Shown here one piece after another: positions 48,776 to 58,690 of a stretch of DNA of 64,000 bases (position 1 is its first letter; each line of letters begins with the position of its first letter). Source of the stretch: Mauremys mutica (taxonomy: Eukaryota > Chordata > Testudines > Geoemydidae); contig NC_059077.1 of assembly GCF_020497125.1 (NCBI RefSeq), positions 31,819,340-31,883,339 of the forward strand. The letters run 5' to 3'. The notes under the pieces were generated by a model. It did no database searches. It worked only from the letters and a program-made list of their open reading frames with translations, and was not told where the DNA came from. Made by a program: the position numbers and the translations under genes.

Positions 48776-49232
48776 CAGGTTGAACCTCTCTAATCCGGCA
48801 CTCCCTGGTGCAGCAACATCCATGGTCCGGCTCAGGAGCTGACTCCAGGGGTGCTCCAGGGCTGGAGCACCCAAGGGGAAAAATTAGTGGGTGCAGAGCA
48901 TCCACTGGCACCAAGCTCCCTCCTCTGTCACTCTCCCCCCGTGCCTCTCGTGTGCTGGCGGCCCTGCACTTACCACCTCCACCTCCTCCTCCCTCCCAGC
49001 GTTTTGGAGCACTGCAAACAGCTGATTCGTGGCATTCAAGCTCTGTGAGGGAGGGGGAGGTCAGTGACTGGACCCCAGGCAGAGGGACAGTGGCTGGGAC
49101 CCTCCCGCACCCCTTCTTCCGGCGCCTGTGGAGACCCACTGGCATTCTGCATTGACTTCCCATGGTTCGGCAAATTCTCTGGTTCAGCACCGGTCAGGTC
49201 CTGAGGATGCAGACTAGAGAAGTTCAAACTCT
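48776..49232. mobile_element. Tigger/pogo-like MITE with GC-rich interior
   Basis: Left end CAGGTTGAACCTCTCTAATC and the reverse complement of the right end AGAGTTTGAACTTCTCTAGT are related, both next to TA (48774-48775 and 49233-49234), as expected for Tc1/mariner-pogo elements. The interior has ggtgctccagggctggagca and is open in several frames from composition. It may be nested: another repeat ('ttagtgggtgcagagcatcc') seems to sit inside. Confidence 0.6.
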
Positions 49233-49801
49233 TAATGAGTATATAACCTCTTGTAATTTACAAGTTAAGATCTTGCTTTGACAACACATGGATCAATTAT
49301 ATCCTCCCGGATTTAGTTTTGACATGTTAATGTTCGAATCAAAAGAGGCAAGTGTGAATAACTTAACTGTTTATATTGGCTAAAACTGAACTCACATAGG
49401 ATGCCCTGACATACTGATCTGGAAAAAAAAAGATGTATATGGATCTTTCATTTTCTGTTTCAGATTAAATGTGAGTTTAAATGGTTGTAGTTGTGTTGCA
49501 ATACTAATGTCTTTGCTGAAATTAAATTTCATAAAATATCTTAGTTAAGCAAAATGTAGCAGAAAGTTACCCTAAGTAGGCAACTGTTTTCATATATGAT
49601 ATATCTCAAAACAATAGTTCAGTTTCATTTAACAGGGAATTAATGTCACTTTTGCTTTGCCAGTGCTTCCTGTTGCCAGTGAGTAGTCTATTCTTCTGTA
49701 TGACAGAGTCCTGCAGTTGAATGACTGATAGTGTCAAAGGGCTATTAATATGCTAAGCCTTTTAGTGGCATGGGATAGCTCCATCCTATTCTCCCCAACT
49801 A

Positions 49802-49923
49802 GGGTGACCAGATGTCCTGATTTTATAGGGACAGTCCCAATTTTTGGGTCTTTTTCTTATATAGGCTCCTATTACCACCCCCCACCCGCGTCCCGATTTT
49901 TTACACTTGCTGTCTGGTCACCC
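49802..49923. mobile_element. 122-bp mariner-type MITE with TA duplication
   Basis: Left end GGGTGACCAGATGTCC, reverse complement of right end GGGTGACCAGACAGCAAG, 11 bases identical. Flanked by TA on both sides (49800-49801 and 49924-49925). The interior 'gggacagtcccaatttttgg' is familiar from turtle genomes. Confidence 0.85.
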
Positions 49924-49925
49924 TA

Positions 49926-51544
49926 TCCCCAACTGTTGCAATAGTGTGCTGTAACTCATCACTTGATTTGAGGAATTTAATGTCTGATTTTGGTATTAAT
50001 TTAATCTATAGGCTCCAAAAGTAAGAACATTTTTACTGTATAGAAATAATGACAATCTAGTGTTCCAAAGTAATTTCACATAAACTTAAATAGAATAAAT
50101 TAGTCATTTCACTCCATTTTTATATTATTTTGTATACCATATTCGCAAACCTACCTGTGAGATAGAAACTGCATAGCTTCTAGAATGATAATCCCATCAG
50201 TAATTTTTTATGCTAATACATGATTCAGTTTAATTACAAAACAGATTTCAGGCCTGCAGAGAGAGAGACTACACTGAAGTGCATGAGTGAGTAGTTCACT
50301 CTTTTCTGATCTTCATTTTTGTGATGAATTAAATACAGGTTACAGAATATCACTTGGAGGAAAAAAGTGTAGAAATTACATCATAAATGACACTGTGAGC
50401 AAACACCTGCAATACAACTAAATATGATTTTAACTATAGCTTTTTAAAAACTAAATCCTGTAAAGATGATCTTAAAATATCCTTTAACATAATCTCAAGA
50501 ATTTAGGGGAGTACACATTGTATTGACCATTTCATAAACAGGTGAGGGTCCTACTCTCTCAAGATTTACATCCTTCATAGTTGATTTTTCAGATACATGG
50601 GAAAGTGATAGAACACAAGCCTCCTATTTAACATTCATGAAATTAGCACTCCCACCTGGATTTTTTTTAATACAAGATTTTTGACCAGTAAGAAGAGAGG
50701 CTACAAAAATCTAAAGAGGGTCTGAGAAGGAGCAAAAATTGGAAGATTAATTCCAAATAAACAAACCACAAGCACTGATTTACAAAAGCAATGAATAACA
50801 AATCTTGGGAAAAGTGTGATGTGCAAATTAAACTACTCTTGGCCAGATTCCAAATGCATGAAATATATTCATATAGCATGAAACCTGACCTTCAGGCTAT
50901 TTTTTGGTAAGGTTTAAGGATTCTTTTACCAGTGTATGAAGCAAAACCAGATTTCTTTTAATGTTTCCTTACTGAAGCTCTGCAAATGTCTCATTAGAAA
51001 CTTTGTAAATTTTATTTAGAAAATATTCAGTTCACAAATAAGATTTTTGATTTTTTTTAAATTTTTCTTTCAGTACTAGGGATAGTTGCATGAAAACAGT
51101 ACTGCTATTCTTCAAGAATTTATCAATCATTGTCCTACAGGAGTCTTAGTCTCTTTGTGACATCATAATTCTCTTTGCAAAAACTAATTGTGACACCACA
51201 AACACAGACTGCAACTTCAAATGCAGTTAATCTGGTGAAAGTCACTGTCACCATTTAAAATATGTGAGGCTGGATTTTAGTAAAAGATTCTGATTGCCCC
51301 TGCTTGGGTACACCAGGAAGGTGAAGAGGCTTGGGTGGCCTTTTCCCCACCCACCATACCAATGCATGAAGGAAGCAGCCAGAATGTTACTGCTTACAGT
51401 CCCTGAGTGGCAGGATAGGGAATCAAAAGCACAGACAAATGCAAGCAGTTCTCCAAATGTGGGATTGCCAAGGTATTTCGCTTATGACCCTCTTTCCCTC
51501 AGAAGTCCAAGCTGAGTGGGGGATGCACCCTACTCTTCTATATA
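49926..51544. other. Intergenic DNA without a recognisable gene
   Basis: AT-rich, with no supported coding or RNA feature. Confidence 0.6.
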
Positions 51545-51850
51545 GGAGATGTTGCAGAGTTGCCAACTGTCACAATATTTCATGATTTACTTAAATTCCA
51601 GCTTCTGGAGGCATGTGATTAGGAGAAAATGTCAGTTTTTATTAACATAAAAAAAGTTTCTAGCCCTCACGGTTGTGAAGAAAAGCTTCAAACTGCAAGG
51701 TGCAAGTGCACCCTAAAGGCTCCAAAGGAAGAAGGCTAATAAAATGAACCCAGACATTTATCATTTTAAAAAATCTCAAGCTTTTAAAACTAATCTCATG
51801 AAATTGTGGACCCTGACTCCAGACTTTTAAATTTGGGATTGGCAAATAGG
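51545..51850 (+). repeat. Dispersed repeat family R, copy 2
   Basis: Shares 'gagttgccaactgtcac', 'tttctagccctcacggttgt', 'agtgcaccctaaaggctcc' and 'ttgggattggcaaat' with 16140-16470 in the same order. No ORF. Confidence 0.6.
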
Positions 51851-52304
51851 GGCCTGTCACATCTAAATGTGTTCTTTCCAGTACTCTTAGATACATTGGT
51901 CCAAATCCTAGCCCACACTACAGACTCCTTTTCACCTCGATAGGTAGCTGGGGATTTCCCTTGCATGTGGGAACCCTAAACTGTTATGCACCGCCCTCTT
52001 CCAAGGCACCCCAGTGTAGGAGATATGTTGGGGACATGCTAGTGGTGTAAGCGGCTGAGGATGAGGCTGCATTGTGCTGCATTCAAGTGGGGAATCAAAA
52101 CTGGCATTTTCTTCAGCCTGATCCACAAGAAGGAGCAAAATAGCTTGCAACAGATGGCTTGCTTAACCTGGAGAGAAAGCAAACACATCCATCTTAAAAC
52201 ATCTCCTGTAAGCAGTGCAGCAAGATTGTCAGTTTCTCAATTCATGATCCTATTTCTGAGTTTGGTTGGGCTGGGGTGGAGAGAGACAATGAGCCTTGAT
52301 ATTT

Positions 52305-52655
52305 CTCCCCTTCCTCTGAAACTGAAAGATGGCATATTCAAAACTCAGAAGAGGAAATATTTTCCACCAATAATTAGACTGTGGAACTCACTGCCACTGG
52401 ATGTTGTTGAAGCCAAGAATTTAGCAAGATTCAAAGATGGATTGGACATTTGAGATGAAACCTACTGTTTCCCATCTTAAATAACAGAGTAGGATAAGAC
52501 CTTCATGCTGGGAACAAAACACCTGCCTATTTTGAGGTTTCTTTAACTTTCCTCTGAAGCATTTGGTGCCAGCCACCGCTGGAGCCAGGATGCTAAAATA
52601 GATAGACCCTGAGTCTGACCTAATATAGTAATTCCGACGTTCCTATATATCTGCT
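52305..52655 (+). repeat. CR1/L3-like LINE 3' end
   Basis: The frame at 52061-52453 ends QKRKYFPPIIRLWNSLPLDV then VEAKNLARFKDGLDI and stop, the conserved C-terminus of CR1-group ORF2. It is followed by a 3'UTR with 'ccctgagtctgacctaatat' and 'acgttcctatatat'. 5'-truncated at about 52305. Confidence 0.8.
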
Positions 52656-53447
52656 CTAATATAAACTAGACAAACAAAAACTTGTGCAAAGATACGATCA
52701 ATGTATACATTTAAATAACTGATCGGTTAATCAGGGAGTCTTTTCTGTTATTTATTTTCTAAATACTCAACTTTTTTTTATTGTTTATTTACATCTACTT
52801 TATATGATATAGAAAAATCTGCTTTTATGGCACTGTGTTTGTAATAATATTATTTTATTCAAGAACTCAGAATCCCTCTCTTTCATATCAAACTGTGTTC
52901 TCTTACAACCAATGCCCTTTGTCCCAAACCACTTGTGACCTCACTGGCCAAGTTTAGTTTTGACAATATATTCTTAAACGGATCAGTAGAGATTCTAAAG
53001 ATGGATGAACTGAAGAGGTTCCATTTAATTTGGGACTGAAAATTGGTAGGCAAGGCTCTAATCAAATAGCAGTTTTTTTCAATATTGGATAGAAACATTT
53101 CCTGAAGTCTCAATTTCAAATGAAGAACTAGGCAAGGGTTTCTTCTCAGAAAAGATGGTGATCAGATAGCATTATCTATCAAGGTGTTTCTGATCTGGGC
53201 TGCTTACAGCACTAGAACCAATACGAATTGCTCTCCTTTTATTGCTCTGAGACATCCAAAATGGCTCAGTCAGGGAACCAAAATCTTCCAAAAATATGAG
53301 AAAACAGATGGCTATAAAAATTCAGACTAAACTCTGCTTTGCCTCCTGCTTCAAGTAAAGAAGAAGAAGCAGAAATTATCCCACAGACGTTAAAGTTGTG
53401 CGCCCCTGCCCAAATAAACAATACAAAAAAGATTAACTGATCTCTGC

Positions 53448-53536
53448 TGACGTCAAACAATAAAAACAGTTTCTCAGCATTGGCAAGCTAGACAAGCCTG
53501 AGGGTTTCTATTGTAAATCCCAGTGGCTTGACGTCA
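53448..53536. promoter_or_regulatory. Two full CRE octamers
   Basis: TGACGTCA occurs at 53448-53455 and again at 53529-53536, 81 bases apart, in otherwise CpG-poor DNA. This palindrome is the CREB/ATF consensus. A regulatory role is only inferred. Confidence 0.35.
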
Positions 53537-53892
53537 CTCACTGGGATGGTGTGTGTGGAAGGAGTTCTCTCTCCACCATGGCAGCAATATCCGCCTGAAA
53601 GGGATTTTTAAAGCCCTGTGGGTTATGTCACTTGCGCCAGTGGTGGATAGTGAGATCTCTCAGGATGGCAGCTATACAAGCCTGAGGGAAGTGAGCTGCC
53701 ATCCCAGCAGCCTCCCATCACTCACTCTGATGTTAGTGGGTCAGTTGGGATTCCTTGGCGGCCTTCAGGGCAACAGTTAAAATGATTTTGGCTCACATGT
53801 CAATGTATCACTTGAGAGCAGTGGGTACAAAAAGTGTGTGGAGGGGGAGGTTGCTTTTGTTTTCAATTTTTAGTTCACAAGGATGGACATGC

Positions 53893-54105
53893 AGGGAATA
53901 AAGGGAGTTTTTCTGTAAGTCTGTTTGCATGTTAGACTTACAATGGAGCTGAGATTGCCTGGTTTTAATTTTTTCCCCTCCTGTATGAGCTGTGGTGTTT
54001 CATTGAAGACCCCTACAAAAGGGAAAAAATTAAAACCAGACAACTCCAGCTCTATTGTAAATGTCACATGCAATCAAACAGACTTGAAGAAAACTGTCCC
54101 TTTCC
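53893..54105. mobile_element. Palindromic MITE with about 75-bp arms
   Basis: Left arm about 53898-53978 and right arm about 54014-54100 are inverted copies: shared AAGTCTGTTTG, GACTTACAAT/GACATTTACAAT, GAGCTG and TCTGGTTTTAATTTTTTCCC (left arm CCTGGTTTTAATTTTTTCCC). Loop of about 40 bases. The two arms give mirrored open frames on both strands, which explains them. Confidence 0.75.
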
Positions 54106-54399
54106 CCACCAACCTGGCTACCATTTGAGGATTGCACTTAGATACACCATATCCTCCCACACCCCACATTTTTATATTCACTGATCTTTTAAGATAGAAA
54201 TTGGCTTCTGAAGCAAAATCCTCCATTAAATAGCATCTTGGCACGCACACTTTAGAAGGGTTTACAACAGGAGAAAAGACTTTCCTCCACTGCAAACACT
54301 TGCAAAAAAACTGCAAGTAGAATTGTGGCTGACGTTTCATCAGTGAGATAAAGTTTTCTGGCTACAAATGGGACCAAAGAAGCCAGTCTTTCAAAGGAA

Positions 54400-54520
54400 A
54401 GCCCCAAACCCTCAAATACTTATGCATGTGAGTAACTTTTCACATGTGAGTAGACCCATTACATTGGGACTTCTCACATGCTTAAATGTTTGCAGGGTCA
54501 GGGCCTAAGTCAGGATGGCC
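54400..54520. repeat. Dispersed 'tcacatgtgagtag' repeat
   Basis: Inverted phrases tgcatgtgagtaacttttca and gacttctcacatgcttaaat flank cacatgtgagtagacccatt. The same family vocabulary is at 32750-32850. An old hairpin repeat. Confidence 0.5.
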
Positions 54521-54654
54521 ACTTAAACTACAGTTTCCATATATAAAAGCAATAGAACAAACAAATAAAAACAGAGCTAATATTCACATTAACTGTCATC
54601 ACTGTGATTGGTTTACTTGTATGTTGTATCCTTCCCTCCCAGTCTTCTTCTGTT

Positions 54655-54755
54655 CTTTGTCTCTTTAGGTGGTGAGCTCTTTGAGACAGGGGCTATGTCT
54701 TCCTACATGTTTGCACATTGCACAGCACAAATATTAAATAATAATAATTTAGGAA
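54655..54755 (+). repeat. L2/MIR-type 3' tail
   Basis: ggtggtgagctctttgagac, 'aggggctatgtctt', 'cacattgcacagcac' and an aataataata end. Same tail type as at 1130 and 8980. Confidence 0.6.
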
Positions 54756-55272
54756 CATCCGTAGAATTTTGCTTTACACTGGTTACTCTGCTATCTATTT
54801 GCAGCATTGAATTCTCTGTGTCAGATTGATCTACTTGGATGCGGAGTAAAACCATCTGCATGAATCTTATTCCTACAGAAAAGGAATAATAATAAAAAGT
54901 TAAATTTTCTTCTTGAGTACTTACAAGATGTGTGCAACAACCAGTGAAATCAATGGGACTTGCTCACGCATATTTAAAAGGAAAATATTACCTAAATCTT
55001 TATAGAAAACAATAGGAACCATGAAGATAAATATTACTCAGCACAATTAGTGCTGCCATGCAGACTGTTTCAGTCTTGACGGATTGTTTTTCATAGTACA
55101 ACTGTGATAACAGACCAGCCTGTAGCCAGCATTATAAATGAAATGTTTAAGTCTTCATTAGAGTGTGGACGTTCCCAAAGTAATTCCTGTTTTGCTGCTG
55201 TCTCAAAAATAAAGACTTTAGCTGAATTCTCTTTTTGGATGCATGAAACACATACATTTTCTAAGTAGTTAA

Positions 55273-55511
55273 CTTAGGTCTGGACTGCACATAGAAGTTG
55301 CATCAGTTTAACTAAAGGAATGATGTAGCACTGGTTTAGTTAAAGTGGTGCAACTTTATGTGTGGATACACATCATCAGCTAAACCAAGGTAAACCTGTT
55401 TGAAAATGATGTAAGAGTGTCCACAATAAACTGCACCAATTTAACTAAATCAGTACAATATCATATCTTTAATTAAGCAGGTGCAACTTCTATGTACAGC
55501 CCAGACCTAAG
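55273..55511. mobile_element. 239-bp MITE with 30-bp TIRs and TTAA duplication
   Basis: The two terminal 30 bases are inverted copies with two mismatches; both start CTTAGGTCTGG and end ACATAGAAGTTGCA. TTAA flanks both ends (55269-55272 and 55512-55515), pointing to a piggyBac- or Kolobok-type transposase. No ORF. Confidence 0.8.
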
Positions 55512-55597
55512 TTAAGGATTTGCTATGGATCAATCGGTCGACTTAAGCAATGCAAAAAAAAAAATTATGAAATTTTGTTTGACTAACCTCAATACAG

Positions 55598-56530
55598 CCC
55601 AGTGCAACAGCATTGCAAAACTCTGGATCTGACTCTAGGATACTACTGGATCCAGCCAATTTTTGACAACCATCCCTTAAATTATAATTCCTAAACAGAG
55701 AACACATATAGCTGCTCCTACTGCACCAATAAAATTAGTACACATCCTGGCATGATGGGGTCACAGAACCCTGGATCTGGCGCCTCAATTTTTGGTTTCA
55801 TCCCTCCTAATTCTACTGCACAAATGTAGAAGCAACTCCTATGGGGTAAAAAAAAACTTTACCCAGCACATCCCAGTATGATAGCACTGCATCCCAGTAT
55901 GATAGATCTGTCCAGTTGTGGGTCTCACCTCAAAAAGTCCATTGTTTAAAAAGAGAACAAGTGTGGTTGTTCCTGCTCCTACTCCCTCAACAACAAAATA
56001 AAATACCCAGACCCCAGCGGATCCCAGTACAATAGTCCCAAAGAACTTGAATCTAGCACCTGGGCCCTGCCAGTTTTTGGTTCCAATATTCAAAGTTCCA
56101 CTAAATAGATCTTTAGCTTTAGCTGCTCCGGCTGCACCTTACAAATATAAACACTGGTATGCCCCAGTAAATCAGCACTGCAAAAACTTGGATTTGGCAT
56201 CTGGGTCCTTTCAGAACCTGCTAAATGCTGGCCACAAACCCAGAAGTTGTATCGTCAATTTTGAGAACAAGTGTTGTCCCTACTATTTCACCAAAAAAAA
56301 TCAGGACACATCACATTCTGGTACAAGAAAGCTGCAAAAATTCTAATTTGGCACCCATATCTTCCTGGTCTTGTTAGCTTTTTGGCAGTATGGCCTCATT
56401 TTTATCATCTAAATAATTCCCTCTAGCCTTCCGAATAATTCAGATCTCAGTATACGATGGTACCGCAGAACCACACAAACATGTATCCAGCCACTGAATC
56501 TGTCAAGGTTCACCTGGTTTTGGCAGGGAA
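55598..56530 (+). repeat. Degenerate tandem array, about 7 units of 126-152 bp
   Basis: Unit starts (cccagtAnnATAGCACTGCa-like) at 55598, 55746, 55872 or 55893, 56033, 56163, 56315 and 56445. Each unit then has a 'ttggatctggcacctgggtc'-like block and, about 80-100 bases later, a 'gagaacaagtgtagctgctc'-like block (55698, 55952, 56263). One unit start is itself duplicated (55872 and 55893). Copies are strongly diverged. I do not recognise the family. Confidence 0.7.
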
Positions 56531-56752
56531 GACCCAAATAGTATTATTACTAACCAACTGCATTTGAGTTTTCCTTTACAGGAATTCTTCTATATTTGTA
56601 GCAACATACTATGTTCTTGGCTACAACATATATATGTCAGTAGTGTAATTTACCTCCCTGGTTACGGTGATGAAGTAAAAAAATTCACTCCACTTTTAGA
56701 GATATTAGTGGTTCTAATGTCATTCATTGTAGAAAGTGAACCACAACATGCA

Positions 56753-56900
56753 TAGGTGCTGGAACTAGGGCTGCTGGGGGTGCAGTAGCACCCCCTAGCT
56801 TGAAGTGGTTTCCATCATATACAAGGTTTATATAGTTTTGTTCAATGACTTTCAGCACTCCCACTATAAAAATTGTTCCAGCACCCCTGTCAACATGTTG
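56753..56900. mobile_element. Short MITE with 'ggtgctggaac' ends
   Basis: Left AGGTGCTGGAACTAGGGCTG and reverse complement of right GGGGTGCTGGAACAATTTTT share about 12 bases. Interior 'gcttgaagtggtttccatca' is a familiar turtle repeat. Confidence 0.6.
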
Positions 56901-57249
56901 AAATATGGATTATTTTAGTCGGCTAGGAAAAACTGCACATCTACTACATTTAGATGGTAAAATGAGTTTGTAGCCAAAACTTAGCCGGATCTGGCAGGAG
57001 CCAGGTGCTAAATCAGGATATTTGTAATGCTGTTGCTTCCAGATGCATCAGGGTCTGAACTGTTTGTGTAAGAGGAGCATTCTTTTGTTCTCTGTTTATG
57101 ACATATAATTCGGAGAGGAATAGGCCCAAAAATTCCTAGGTGCCAATTTGCAACAATTTGTAGTGCATTTGCACCACACTATGTCAGGGTCTGGGATTTT
57201 CTGAAACACAGAGAATGCCTAGACTTCTTTATTTTACAGATTAGGGGCT

Positions 57250-57900
57250 TGGATGTAAAGAGTCGGAAAGATCCAGGCATCTCCCTGCCTGGTCTCCCTC
57301 CCCGCCCTCTTTGCCATTCCCTCTTCCCCTCCCCACAGCCCCCGCTTGCCGGGAGGGGGCTGATGATTGGCGCCTTCGCGTTTCCTCGCTGGGCGGAGGA
57401 GTTTTGGCCCTGGGAGGCCGCCGTTTTGCAGCGGTTCTGGCACCACCAGCATGGCGGCGGCGGCGTTGTCAATGTCAGCGGCTCGGAGGCAGCTTGCGAG
57501 GGGGAGAGGCGCGTTCGCTGCCTGCCTGACTCCGGCCAGGTAACAGGGGCCCTACACACCCCTCCCGGCCCGCGGGGCGGGGTCTGACGGCCTCCGGCCG
57601 CGGCCCGTTGTTGTCAGCGGGGCGCCTGCTCCGGCCCCGCCGGGGAGAGCGAGCAGCCCCGTGGGGCTCAGTGTGAGCGGCGCTCGCAGCCCCTGTACTG
57701 GGGGGGAGGGGGTTCCCGGGGCCTGGCCTCAGCGCTTCGGCCACCTGCCACGACTGGCCCCTGGGCTTTGCTCGGCGCTGCTGAAATACAGGCCCAAGGT
57801 GCCCGGTTTCCGCGGGCGATGGCCGCCTGCCGAGGGGTGAGGAAGACGGAGCGTGGTGTTGTTCCGTATCCCGCCCCCCGGTACGATTCCCCTGCCCTCC
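57250..57900 (+). promoter_or_regulatory. NDUFS4: CpG island promoter of NDUFS4
   Basis: Abrupt GC- and CpG-rich island (many CG pairs from 57355 to 57850) that surrounds the first exon. An inverted CCAAT box (ATTGG, 57366-57370) next to GGCGCC lies about 80 bases before the start codon. There is no TATA box, as usual for a housekeeping respiratory-chain gene. Confidence 0.8.
57451..57539 (+). CDS. NDUFS4: NDUFS4 exon 1 (complex I accessory subunit, presequence)
   Basis: Encodes MAAAALSMSAARRQLARGRG then AFAACLTPA and two bases of an Arg codon; donor CCAG|GTAACA at 57540. The peptide is Ala/Arg-rich with no acidic residues, as expected for a mitochondrial presequence, and resembles the human NDUFS4 start (both MAA..SMS..RRQ-like then basic residues). 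It has 89 coding bases; the human exon has 98, both leaving 2 bases, so the phase agrees. NDUFS4 (18-kDa subunit) helps assemble and stabilise the NADH-binding arm of complex I in the mitochondrial matrix. The remaining exons lie beyond the window. Support: CpG island, frame, phase and position next to FST on the same strand as in human. Confidence 0.8.
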
Positions 57901-58444
57901 TGCTGTGCTTTGGCTTTATCTCACCCTTCCGGTGTTACAGATCAAACAGAGCGGCTGTTCGCCTGGGCACTTCCTCTGACCAAAGTTTCTTATCTTGGTG
58001 CCCTTTCTTCTACTTCGGGGGAGAAAATGAGCTCCACGCGGCTCGCTGCGAGGGAGGTCTCTCCCCAGATGTGTCTCAAAAACAAAAAGAGCCTCTGTGG
58101 AACATCAAGGATCTATGGTCTTTTCTGGACGAGTGTCCTTGGTCATGTTAACCTTCTCTCTTTCTCTCTCTGTTGTTTTGGTGCGCTGGTTGTCCTTTTA
58201 CTCGGTGCCCTCCTCCTTGAGGTGACAGCGGTTGAGCACTGTGTAAAATTATTCCTGCATCTGTTGTGAAATTCTTTAGAATCTGTTAATAAAAACTTGA
58301 CTTATTAATACCTTCTCATGCACAAAGGTGAAACTTGAGTTAAAATTACATCTAGCAAGAGATTCTAAAATAAAGATAGCACTGAAAAATACTTCAGGTT
58401 TTTATTTAACTATGCAAAATGACCTTTGTTTATACTTAAGAAGA

Positions 58445-58690
58445 AGAAGGATGGTGGATAGTGCACTGGCCTGGGACTGGGAGACCCAGGTTCAATTCTC
58501 TTCTCTGCCTTTAACTTCTTGTACGTTATCTTGGGCAAGTCACTTGGTCTCTTTGTTTCTCAGTTTCCTATCTGCAAAATAGTACTTTCCTACCTCACAG
58601 GGGTGTTTTACAGACATGAGGCACTCAATTACTGTTGTAATGGTGGAGGGAGTCATATAAGTAAAAAAGGAAAATAGAACCTTTATTCTG
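58445..58690 (+). repeat. MIR/CORE-SINE, nearly full length
   Basis: tRNA-derived head with a B-box-like GGTTCAATTCT (58489-58499) after tagtgcactggcctgggact, then the CORE 'ttgggcaagtcacttggtct', tcagtttcctatctgcaaaa and 'cctacctcacaggggtg'. The A box is degenerate. Clear MIR-type SINE. Confidence 0.88.

Noticed and set aside
48702..49190. 162-codon minus-strand frame
   Set aside because: Lies almost wholly in the GC-rich TA-flanked MITE; openness follows from composition.
55598..56530. CRISPR-like array
   Set aside because: Repeats are long, diverged and directly adjoining without unique spacers of constant size; the DNA is vertebrate.
57475..57744. Minus-strand frame in the CpG island, as a possible divergent gene
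   Set aside because: Pro/Arg-rich artefact of CpG sequence; no splice-flanked conserved exon. A bidirectional promoter is possible but unsupported.
57768..58269. Two overlapping plus-strand frames of 127 and 138 codons after NDUFS4 exon 1
   Set aside because: They start in the CpG island within intron 1 and share no similarity with NDUFS4 or any protein known to me.
58445..58520. Possible tRNA gene
   Set aside because: The B-box-like sequence belongs to a MIR SINE; no cloverleaf or discriminator end.
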